DNA from: Lytechinus pictus
Taxonomy: Eukaryota > Echinodermata > Echinoidea > Temnopleuroida > Toxopneustidae
Assembly: GCF_037042905.1 (NCBI RefSeq)
Contig: NC_087253.1
Coordinates: 19,743,501 to 19,807,500 of the forward strand
Reading direction: 5' to 3'
Length of the DNA: 64,000 bases
Part shown: piece by piece, positions 1-10,100 of the stretch
Layout of the letters: every line of letters begins with the position of its first letter
Numbering within the stretch: the first letter of the stretch is position 1
Translations under genes and position numbers: made by a program
Notes under the pieces: generated by a model
What the model was told of the DNA's origin: nothing
The model's input: only the letters and a program-made list of their open reading frames with translations
The model's database searches: none

Positions 1-339
1 ACTTGAATTATTTTGTTTTTTCATTTAAACTTCTTTTACCTTTGAATTTTCCTTCATAAGTAAGAAAATAAGACTTTTTGTCAACCAGAAGCAATTAAGA
101 ATAGATTTGCATTATTAATTGGGAGAACTTGTAATTATTCAAATTCTTTTATATGTGAAACGAATAATGTTATGGTACCTGTAAAAAACATGAATCCTAT
201 TTTTAAGGGGTTATTGATTCCTTGACCAAATTTATTATGTGCTTGACAGGACAAACAGGAAAGGATTCATTCATTGGCAATGGTGTATTGAGTCAATTTT
301 GAAGGAGCTAGATATGGCAGATTGGATAAAATGTATTAA

Positions 340-545
340 AATGTTGTGAACGAGCAAAGCGAGCAAGCAAAAAAAAAATCCTTTTTTAAATTAAAATATC
401 AAATTTTGTGATAGATTTTGACATAATAAAAAAAAAATCATATTTCACTTTCTATCTTTCGTTTTATTTCCTTTCCACTTTTTTCTTTTTTTTTTATTGG
501 GGGAGCAACCCGAGCCCCCGCCCATCTGTATGCCACTGTTTAAAG
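340..545. repeat. Dispersed repeat with G/C-rich end
   Basis: A stretch with a GCGAGC-type motif, then a segment reading 'caaattttgtgatagatt', then an A/T-rich part ending in G and C runs and 'ccatctgtatgccactg'. The same order of motifs recurs at 48790-49045, so this is a dispersed repeat. Class unknown; no coding capacity seen. Confidence 0.5.
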
Positions 546-1011
546 CACCATAACCTTTGTAGCACACAATGAAAGGAATTGAAAAATAAAAATGCATGCT
601 CTCCCATACTTCGGTTGAAAAAAATTTGTTTTTGCTTAACGAAGGAATATTCAAAGCTTAAAGAGAATATATATAAAAAGAAACAACAACAGAACAATTC
701 AAGCAAATAAACAGATTTGAAAATGAATTTTGACCGCATAATTCAAAAATTATGGCAAAGATAATGAAAAGGTTAAGAGGAAGTCTGATGATTAGCAAAC
801 AGTCCCATCATATATATTTATCATTTTATGCCATTTTGGCGCAAGCCTCCTTTTTAACCCCACACAAAAACATTCCGTGTTCACTCAAGCATATGAACGA
901 AACTAAATCTTTTTAATGGCATTTGAAAAATGAGACTTCAGAGCATCTTATATAGACATCATAATTTGAAACAAAAATTGTATAGACTTTTTAAAACTGT
1001 CCCGGTGTTTT
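546..1011. other. A/T-rich DNA, nothing recognised
   Basis: No gene, RNA or clear repeat structure is seen here. Short open frames on the - strand are low complexity and lack codon-like character. The stretch ends at the pearl-like element that starts near 1012. Confidence 0.4.
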
Positions 1012-1827
1012 GTCTCGCCTGCATAGCAGAGCGAGACTATAGGCGCCGCTTTTCCGACGGCGACGGCGGCGGCGGCGTCAACATCAAATCTTAACCTAGC
1101 TTCGGTTAAGATTTTGAAATGACATCATAACTTAGAAAGTATAGAGACCTAGTTCATAAAAAAATTGGGCATAAGGTTAATCAAGTATTAGTAAAGATCC
1201 TGCTCGAGTTTCAGGTCACATGACCAAGGTCAAAGGTCATTAAGGGTCAATGAACTTTGGTCAAGTTGGGGGTATTTGTTGAATTACCATCCTAACTCTG
1301 AAAGTTTATGGATCTAGTTCATAAAACTTGGACATAAGAGTAATCAAGTATCACTGAACATCCTGTACGAGTTTCAGGTCACATGACCATGGTCAAAGGT
1401 CATTAAAGGTCAATAAACTTTGGCCATGTTGGGGGTATTTGTTGAATTACCATCCTAACTATGAAAGTTTATGGATCTAGTTCATAAAACTTGGGATACA
1501 AGAGTAATCAAGTATCACTGAACATCCCCTGTGAGTTTCAGGTCACAAAACCAAGGTCAAAGGTCAGTTAAGGTCAATAAACTTAGGCCATGTTGGGGTA
1601 ATTGTTGAATTGCCATCAAAGTTTATGGATAGAGTGAATGAAATGGGTGTAGTTGACAAGTCTTAAGTCACCGTTCAAATGTCATTTATGGCCAATGAAT
1701 GTGGTATTAGTCATTATATGAATGGTGTTTTTGTGAATGATTATTTTATAGTAGTTTTCAAAGTTAGCACTGCTGCTATATTAAATCGCGTAATGCAGGC
1801 GAGACTGCCAGAGGCGTTCCACTTGTT
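1012..1827 (+). mobile_element. Pearl/Tsp-like element with tandem core
   Basis: It opens with GTCTCGCCTGCATAGCAGAG, whose ends can pair (GTCTCGC/GCGAGAC), followed by a (GGC/GAC)n stretch. About three units of roughly 164 bp follow; the recurring phrase 'caggtcacatgacc' starts at 1212, 1375 and 1539. It closes with 'gcaggcgagactgccagagg', the complement of the opening motif. A second copy with the same ends lies at 59904-60882. Non-autonomous elements with ~160-bp tandem cores are known in bivalves and sea urchins (pearl, Tsp) and have been grouped with Helentron-type elements. The family assignment is inference; the repeat structure is seen directly. Confidence 0.7.
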
Positions 1828-1852
1828 TTTATACGCACTGTATATGTCCCCC

Positions 1853-2110
1853 AATCAAAGGACAAGTCCACCCAAACATAAAGTATATTTAAATAAAAAG
1901 AGAAAAATCCAACAAGCTCAACACTGAAAATTTCATCGAAATCGGATGTAAAATAAGAAAGTTATGACATTTTAAAGTTTTGCTCTATTTCACAAAACAG
2001 TTATATGCACATCCTGGTCGGTATGCAAATGAGGAGACTGATGACGTCATCCACTCACTATTTCTTTTGTATTTTATTATATGAAATATGAAAAAATTAT
2101 ATTTTCTTCT
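1853..2110. mobile_element. MITE-like fragment
   Basis: Begins near 'aaaggacaagtccaccc' and carries a block around 'agaaagttatgacattttaaag', 'cacaaaacagttatatgcac' and 'gatgacgtcatcc'. A diverged copy of that block lies at 52835-52995 inside the foldback element. This supports a dispersed non-autonomous repeat; the ends were not defined. Confidence 0.5.
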
Positions 2111-2484
2111 CATTGTCAAGTGAAACAACGATTAATTCCTCCCTGAACATGTGGAATTGGCATTGTTTAATTGTATATGGTATATGGTTGAACATGTGTG
2201 GACATAATGGCCGTACAGGACCAGCTGAACGTACTAAGTATAAGCAGAGAGTACTGAGGTTAAAATGTAAATTGTTGGTGAAAAAGAGGGATGAAATTGG
2301 AGGGCCGGGTGAAGTTTGGTAAAAAAATAAGTGAAAACTACGCAGGTCGCAAAATGATAAAAAAAGGTGGAGTCATTTGTGAGCGTTATCATGGATTTAT
2401 TCGTGTTTCTGTGGTTATAGATGAGTGGTAGTTTCGGGGTAGTTTGCAGGTATCCGACTTGTCGCAGACCATGGGTGTCGATCG

Positions 2485-2660
2485 GTATTCTTGGTTGGGG
2501 GGGGGATGATTGACACAAATGTTCTTATGGATGGGGATCTTTCAACATTACCCCCACTAAAATCACAAGTTAGGACATTTGGGAGTGGTTGATATGCATG
2601 GTGTTCTTGCGGTGGCGTACCGTGAGTCACGACATTGGGGGGGGGGGGGTACCAGCAAAA
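2485..2660. repeat. Repeat fragments with poly-G runs
   Basis: Two G runs (about 2498-2507 and 2637-2650) flank text similar to other G-run-ended repeats in the window ('gatgattgacac', compare 'cgtgatcgacaccc' near 4757). Probably degraded repeat termini. No coding content. Confidence 0.3.
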
Positions 2661-2669
2661 TGTTGAGTC

Positions 2670-3440
2670 ACTTAGTGAGCGCGCGAAGCGCGCTCAGTTG
2701 CCAGGTATACTGACCTAATATAGGGACATTTTAAGGACAGTGCCATTAAACGGATATGTATCTCACTGCTCAAATTTTGTAATCATGATACATACCTGTC
2801 TCGCTAAACAAACAATGAGAGTGCGAAGCGCGAGCTGAAATTTTTGTAAATATTTACCCCAAACAAGGACATGTTAAGGACTATATTTTAGGAATCCATT
2901 AAGAGTATACATATCTCACCATAGTCATCTAATGCGAGTGCAAAGCGCTTGCTGATTTTGCTACATCTAAACACATGAAGCACTTTTGTAGTCATTGTAA
3001 TCATGATAATACGCATCTCACTCATCAAATATTGCGAGCGCGAAGCGCGAGCTGAAAATTTAGGATATTCAGACCTGAAGAGAGACATTCTAAGGCCTGT
3101 TTGTAAGAATTCACTAAGACCATACGATACGTATTTCACTAAACAAATGATGCGATCGAAAATTTTTGATATTCAGATCAGAAAAAGGGACATTTTAAGG
3201 ACTGATTTTTAGGAATTCATGAAGAGCAGTCATATCTCACCAATCTACTAGTGCGAACGTAAGCACGGACAGGGTATGTTTTATATTAACACCTTAAAAT
3301 GGGGCAATCACTTTAAGTAGTCATGAAAAAGAACCATATGTTACTACATAAAACAATAATAAGTCAAAGTGCGAGGAAATATATTTGGTGTATATTGACT
3401 TAAAAACGTTAAACAGACAATGCGAGTACCGGGAACAATG
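2670..3440. repeat. Degenerate tandem array, GCGAAGCGCGAGC motif
   Basis: Irregular units of very roughly 110-180 bp, each with a motif like 'gcgaagcgcgagctgaaa', then 'gggacattttaaggac', then 'catatctcac'. Clear units begin near 2680, 2820, 2930, 3037 and 3150. Drift between units is high, so the array is old. The short open frames in it are products of the repeat. Confidence 0.6.
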
Positions 3441-3579
3441 AAGAAATCTAGGCCTGAGCAAAATAAAGTTATGAAAAAATGTTTCTTATATATTATAACA
3501 TAACATCATTATAATATAACATTATAATGAACAATAATTTCTTCATTTCCACTACGTTTCTCTTCCTTTCTCCTCTTCC

Positions 3580-3650
3580 CCGTTTTTTTTGGCCAGCCGA
3601 TTGGGGGGCACGTGCCCCCATGCCCCCCCCCCGTAGTTACGCCACTGTGT
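3580..3650. repeat. C-run repeat terminus
   Basis: Contains 'ggggggcacgtgcccccat' then a C run and 'gtagttacgccactg'. This resembles other repeat ends in the window with G/C runs followed by 'gccactg'. Isolated fragment. Confidence 0.35.
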
Positions 3651-4680
3651 TCTTGGAAATTCTTTCATTATTGCAGTGTACTGTACTTATACATTTTTTT
3701 TTTAAATTCAATTTGTGTTACAAGTAAGCCTATTCTAAACTCATACGAAAGAAAAAAATGACAAAAATTGTATGGACCATGTACAAAGTGATCTGTTTAT
3801 TGGACATGATGTATACAACTTCTCTCTTAAATCGAACCCGACTGGCGATATCTTTTTTCTTGTTAATACATGATGATAAAATGCAGATTCGGACAAATTA
3901 AGACTAGCACTAATTACAAACTGTGTGGCTTCTCGTGCGCCATCGGGCTTACCGTCATTCCTTAGACGATTTTAACCCTGGATTTTAACATGTTTTAAAT
4001 GCTTTATAAGTGCATAAAACAAAAACAAACATAAAAACAATCAAAACTCAACTGTCATGTTATGATATTTCTCCAACATTTTCTTGAACCATCAGTGTGT
4101 GATATCAGCTAATATATGTGTTAAAATGAAATTTACGTACCGCATGAGTGTGCTCATATAGAATGCAAAACTGTCATTTTCCAAGCTCAAAAGAGATTTC
4201 TTTTTGCCAAAATAAGAAAGAGCCAATCAAGTTTAGTTTTTCAAGTCCATAACAATAACAAAAATAACATGAAAAAAAAAATCCGATGTTCATATCCGAA
4301 TATACTCTTTAGAGAGAAATGAATGATTATTCTTTCTGAAACCATTAATTGATTTCACTTATTAAAAATTGTAAAAATATGATCATATTACCACTGGTGG
4401 GATGGAACACCCTATCAACAAAAGTTGTTTTTCGTCGGGGTCCTTTTATGTCATGTGTTAAAAAATATCATATACGTAAACATTTCATTCTTTTTTATCT
4501 TGAACCTCCACCCATCTGTTTAAAAGTCCTGGAAAAGAATGTTTTTATTTAATAACAATATACACAAATTGCGAGGGAAACAAACTGATTGATGGCATAC
4601 TATAAATCATCACTATAATCATCATGATCAAACCTTTTCATTTTTTCATCATCATTATTATAAATTTTCTACCCTAAATT
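3651..4680. other. A/T-rich DNA, nothing recognised
   Basis: No gene, RNA or repeat structure that I can support. Open frames are short and look like chance. Confidence 0.4.
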
Positions 4681-4775
4681 ATTGGGGGGGATGATAATAC
4701 AGGCCATCCCCCCCACTTGAAATATTGGGGGGGATATATCCCCCCCATCCCCCCCGTGATCGACACCCATGTCGC
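4681..4775. repeat. G/C-run repeat fragment
   Basis: Alternating G and C runs with 'gatgataatacaggccatcc' and 'cgtgatcgacacccatgtcg'. Similar text occurs on the opposite strand near 2460-2515, which suggests copies of one repeat end. Confidence 0.35.
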
Positions 4776-4860
4776 AGACTCTCCCGAATCCCGATGCAAA
4801 AAACAAACTGCTTACATTAATTTTTTCCTCCGCCCCCCCCCCCGTTTGTGTATCGTACTA

Positions 4861-4990
4861 TTAGCCAATCACGTCGAGCGGATTTGCGCATGCGCGTATG
4901 TGTGATGAATTTGAAAACAAGAAAGGCAAGCGACGAACTGTTTCCGCAGGCCGCAATCGGTGGTGAATAAACTGAATCACGAAGAAACCG
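4861..4990 (+). promoter_or_regulatory. Possible kinesin promoter and non-coding exon 1
   Basis: Seen: a CCAAT box (4865-4869), a perfect NRF1-type palindrome TGCGCATGCGC (4885-4895), a TTTGAA motif (4910-4915) and a clean donor GTAAGA at 4991 after 'gaagaaaccg'. Known: CCAAT boxes plus a TTTGAA 'CHR' element are typical of G2/M-expressed genes, the group to which KIFC1-type kinesins belong. Inferred: this is the start region of the kinesin, with a non-coding exon 1 spliced to the acceptor at 7140. No TATA box is seen. Another upstream start, for example near 5900-6060, is possible. Confidence 0.35.
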
Positions 4991-5255
4991 GTAAGATACA
5001 AGAATTGTAATTGTTTCCATGCCTTTATTATCATGATGTCTTTTGTTCTAATACCAAAATGTTATGTGTTTTACATTGTAACCATTATTAATTTCACTCC
5101 AGTGAGATTTGCCCCTGTACTGTCTGTGCACGCGAATCGGCTCGCTGAAGACTAGTGTACCGGCAACGCTGCCTGTCCCTGCCCCTGCGCCCGGCCTGGC
5201 TTTCGTATGAAGCTCCTTCGGCTTCGCGTTTGCAGCGCGGCTTCACATGAACAGC

Positions 5256-5783
5256 TAACCCAGAGAGCTCCCGTCCGCGCAGCGGGCGGGAGCCCAGAAG
5301 CTCACAGTGTATTCTACCATTGCCACCGGACAAGGGTGATTTATGGTCTAAATATTTCTCCAAATGAATTGTGAAAACAAAAAGTGTACAATTACCACGA
5401 TTATATGGATGAAGGTCTAGCGAGTGGCAGATTCCTGACATCTGAGCACAGTCTGGAACCTCAAAAAAACGAAAAGTTCTCTGCTTCTACCCCGTCTCGA
5501 TCGGCCATTTTTGTTAAAAATCGTAACAAAACGGCCGATCGAGACTGGGTAGAAGGAAAGAACTTTTGTTTTTTTTGAGGTTCCAGACTGTGCTCAGATG
5601 TCAGGAATCTGCCACTCGCTAGACCTTCATCCATATAATCGTGGTAATTGTACACTTTTTGTTTTCACAATTCATTTGGAGAAATATTTAGACCATAAAT
5701 CACCCTTGTCCGGTGGCAATGGTAGAATACACTGTGAGCTTCTGGGCTCCCGCCCGCTGCGCGGGCGGGAGCTCTCTGGGTTA
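5256..5783. mobile_element. 528-bp hairpin MITE with 9-bp target duplication
   Basis: A near-perfect palindrome: arms of about 255 bp start with TAACCCAGAGAGCTCCCG and end with its complement, around a short centre near 5515-5530. It is flanked on both sides by ATGAACAGC (5247-5255 and 5784-5792), a 9-bp target-site duplication. Long terminal repeats plus 9-bp duplications fit Mutator-like (MULE) elements; a foldback element is the alternative. It has no transposase. Open frames on the two arms are mirror copies and not genes. It lies between the putative promoter and the first coding exon of the kinesin. Confidence 0.85.
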
Positions 5784-5846
5784 ATGAACAGCCAAACTGC
5801 CCACAGCACAGCTCACACTTTTTCAGTCTCAACTAATAGTGAGTAG

Positions 5847-7140
5847 GTGACTGTAGGCTGTGTATGGTAGGGGGTCCTAAAGCTGCGCGGGTCTAGACTA
5901 TAGACTATAGTATAGCTATGCCTATGCACCATTCGTCGCGCATGCAGTTTTTAAATTTAATGGCAAATGCGCACTCTGTTTGTGTGTGGAATTGTGACTG
6001 CAGAGTGACAGTTAATAATATGTCACCATCTTGATTTCATTGTCTTTCCCTTGGCGACAGCGCGCGATTTGCAGATTTGCCCTGTCCAATTTGGTGCATG
6101 TTCTAATGCCATGGTATGATTTTTTTAAAGATTTAGTCTTAGAAATCAGATCACAGTAAAAAAAAATGTGCCAAACTGAAGTTTCATTTCCCCATAATAA
6201 ACACTTGGGGAAATGGCAAGATCAACACACACACACAAAATAAAGGGTTTGCAATTATCTCTTTGTCCTTATTTCAGATGATTATGTGTTCTTGTCCATA
6301 GTGTCAAAAGAAGCCCCTGATTTTCATCTTTCCATACACTGTACATCCCAAACTAAGCGGCTAAGCCTAGGCCAAACAGTAAAAAAAAATCAGTTCAGAT
6401 CACACGCTGAATTCCCCCCCCCCCCCAAAAAAAAAAACGTGCCTTTTTTTTCTTCCGAAATTAGCCTGTTTCATGCTGACTCTTTGCAGTGTAGCTTCAG
6501 TCCAGACACCCTATTTTGAATTTGAGTCAGATCGACTGTGAGATGATATTGCAGCTCAAGTCTTGATGCTTCATTTCTGTTTCGCCCCTTTTCATTTTCT
6601 TTTTCTCCATTTATTTTCCTAGTGAAATGGGGGAGGGGGCATGCAATTGTGAAATTAATTTTAGATTCGAGAATCTAGGCCTACGTGTGCCCCCTTTTCA
6701 ATTTCAGATTTTGAGCCTTTCTCCATGAATCCAGTTCTCTCAGTCTCAGTTATAGAGCCATTAGAGGCATGCCTTGATCTCAATGCAGACATTATCTGTC
6801 TTGTGTTTGAGGATGTGCAGTACCCTTGATCTCATTTTCAATGACGGTCCTTATTTTCAGAATGGTATACATGAGTCACCACAGGCTCCTCTATTTACAA
6901 GAGAAGTGGAGAAAGGCTTAAAACTCATGAGAATATGAGAATGGTTTCTCTTCACTTGACCGTCACATAGACAGCAATGACCAGAATTGAGAGTGCTAGT
7001 ATATAAGCTGAAGGCTTTAGATTGTTAAAAACCTAACTTGTTAGTGAATTTGCACAATTATGCTGTGTATCCCTGAAACTTAAACTGAGCTCACTATAAA
7101 ATCTAACAATATCTCTTCAATATATATTTTTTTCATGCAG
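5847..7140 (+). other. Probable kinesin 5' intron, no gene seen
   Basis: Unique-looking DNA with a short CA run near 6223-6236 and a C run at 6414-6426. It ends with a good acceptor (pyrimidine tract then 'catgcag') at 7140. No coding exon or RNA gene is recognised. Confidence 0.4.
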
Positions 7141-7196
7141 GGAGAGAGGATCGAGGAGAGCTCTTTCATCGATCAGAATTCATCATGTCTCGTCAG
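7141..7196 (+). CDS. KIFC1: Kinesin exon with start codon (coding exon 1)
   Basis: Acceptor 'tttcatgcag' ends at 7140, ATG is at 7185, and four codons (MSRQ) precede donor GTAAG at 7197. The 44 bases before ATG are 5' untranslated. Phase 0. Confidence 0.85.
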
Positions 7197-10100
7197 GTAA
7201 GACAAGAATCCTTGAATTGTAAAGGGGATGTAGCATTAAACCAAGTTCTGTGTCTTGTGTTTATCACCACAAGAATTGGATGGTTTTTCAAGTGGTGAAA
7301 AAGAAGACAAGAGAGGAAGAAAATTGAAGATTTAAAAAGTGCACTCTGGATTGTGTAACTAAATTATAGTATTCTACTTATTTCTACACCAGTTATTCAA
7401 TTCAGGAAAAAAATTTCATATTTACTCCCCCCCTATTAAAATACAATTTTTCCACCCCGGCCTCCCCCATATTGCATTGGCGGATGCGATTGCAAGATGA
7501 GTGGGTTAGCACAATTGGGAGTCAAGAGGCCCTCTACGTTTTAGTAGCTTTGGTAAGAGGGCTTCTGTATCAAAGTCCAATCTGGGGAGCGTTTCATGAA
7601 AGGACTTGTCGGACGTTTTATCCGACAAGTACTGTTTTATCCGACATTTACTATGGTAACAGTGACTCTCAGCCAATCATTATCAAGGAAAGTTGTCAGA
7701 TCTGACAACTTGTCGGACGGAAATGTTGATGAAATGCCCCCCTGGACTACTCTAGGGGTTTCTTTTTCTATTTCCATGGGTGGCCTTGATATACGAGTTT
7801 GACTGTATTCATTAAGCTAATTCTGTGATTCTGTATCTAACTCCCATGCAGGGATCGGCACTGTCCACTCAGGATCCTAATGTGGTCAGCCGTGTAAGCA
7901 AGCTGAGACCTCCTTCTAAACTTCCTACCAAGCTTCCCCAACCTGGCTTCAAGAGGGCGCTAGTGGCAGACAATCAGGTAAAGTGTAATAATGCATCATT
8001 GAGGGCACTAATAATATGTCCATTTATATAGTGCAGTTACTATGTGCATATACTCAACTGCGCTTTGATACTTGGTATCATATTATTACCCCGGCTGTAG
8101 CTAAGCCGCCATATTAATAGGCGCTAAAGCGTTCAAGGAATAAATCCTACCGGGTACCCATTCGCCTCACCTGGGTCGAGTGCAGCACAATGTGGATAAA
8201 TTTTTTGCTGAAGGAAATTACGCCATGGCTGGGATTCGAACCCACGACCCTCTGTTTCAAAGTCCGGAGACTAATCCACTGGGCCACAACGCTCCACTTA
8301 TCTTTCAGATCGTGACGTTAATTAAAGTAGGCCCCACCTACCCCAGACCTAAATAATCATGGGTGATTGCTACACGATTGCGGACGAACTCAATAAGAGA
8401 ATGGGACTGTATACAGTAGACTCTGTAGTCCTCCTTCCATTAGTCGAACAGTCACCATTCTTCAACATAAAATTCTGTTTGAGACAATACAGTGGGTGAT
8501 TTCAAGTTCAGTGTTGACCTAGATTGGTGTTGGTGTTAGGTAAATTTTTACACGAGTTTAACACCAAACATAACATGAAGATGGTACTGAAAAGTCACTC
8601 ACTAGTTTTTTAGATGTCAATAATGTGATCTGGATCAGTTTTACAAACTCAGAATAGATTTTAGAGCGAGGGGAAGCATCCAAATTCCAAAGCCAATGCC
8701 AATGCCAACACCGGACTTGAAATCACCCATCTTCAAAGTCAAATTTTTACGAGTCAAACAAATTTCTACGGTCCCAAGAGAATCTACTTGGAGACAAAGT
8801 GACAGATTCGTCGAACCCTCCTGCTCTCCCCCACCTAATTTCAAAGTTCAAAGTTTAATAGAATTGATATTCTTTTAATTTCTCTAATAAACAGGCAGAA
8901 AATGCTGCCCCAGAGAAAAAGAAAACTCGACTTGATACGACCGAGGCTGCGCCTGCAAGGAGACCTGCCCTTCCTGCTGTGCGGAAAACAGGTTCAGCCG
9001 TGTTAGCAAGGGGAGGAACTGCGAAACCAATTAGTAAACCGGTAGCTGCTAGACCTGGTTTGGCCACATCAAAGCCACGCCTCGGAGCGCAGTCTAAACC
9101 AGCTGCACCTTCTAAATCAGGTTTGTTATTGAATTCTTTTAAATTATTTTCATTAAAACGGTTACAAACGTTATAAAAGCATTGCACTATAAAGGAGGCC
9201 CCAGCAAATGTAATATTCATGAGCTAGTCTTGAGCACACTTATTATAGCAATGTCAGATATTGCTTTGAACTTATTTTAGAAAAAAACTTGCAGAGCTCT
9301 CAATAATCCAGGCTTTGGAACACATTTCATTTCTTTGCAATCATTAGCCGCCTACAAAGAGTGCTGTTATCAGGCAGTACCTTCGTTCATCACATACTTC
9401 TTGCTATTAGATTTATTGGAGCTCTTTCTCCATCTTATTCCTCATTTGTCCTATCCATTCCATTGGTTTTCTTTTGACCTGCTTGTATCACATTGTATTC
9501 TTTGTCATTCAGTTTGGTGTTTCATAAAGCCTTTTGTATAAAGTTGCATGCAATTTTATGAACGACTGGTGATCCTTTCTTGTGGTAAATATCATACTGC
9601 AAATTTTAATTGGTGTTGATTTAGCTTCTAAGAAAGGATCACCAGTCCTTCGTAAAGTCACTCACAAACAGCTTTATGAAACACCCACCTGTACAAGTTT
9701 TTTTTATATACACTGTACAGTCAAACCTGTAATAAAGACCGCTCAAGGGAGCCAAGAAAAGTGGTATTTTGAGCTGGTGTTCTTTATGGACTAATTCAAT
9801 AGGGAATTCAAGGGTAAACAAACTTGTTGTCTTTATGAATAGGTTCATGAAATACACTTTGGAAATGGGGAATGTTGTAATGGAAACTGAGTTTGTGGCC
9901 TTTACGAACAGGTAATGGGGGAATGCTATTCAATGGAAACCCACAAAATTATGGTCGTAGTGAACATTTGGTCCTTCTTTACAAGTGGTCAATTGACAGG
10001 TTTGACTGTAATTTTCTTGCACCCCAGCGAAAGTGCACCCCAAAACTAGAGAAGATTGCATCTCCATAATGTGAAAATGCAAAGAATGTATTAAAAGCAT

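Noticed and set aside
5094-5846. Mirror-image open frames with identical peptides on both strands
   Set aside because: They lie on the two arms of the hairpin MITE and follow from its palindrome.
8215-8296. A tRNA gene on the - strand
   Set aside because: Box A and box B are good, but the acceptor arm does not pair and a SINE body is attached.
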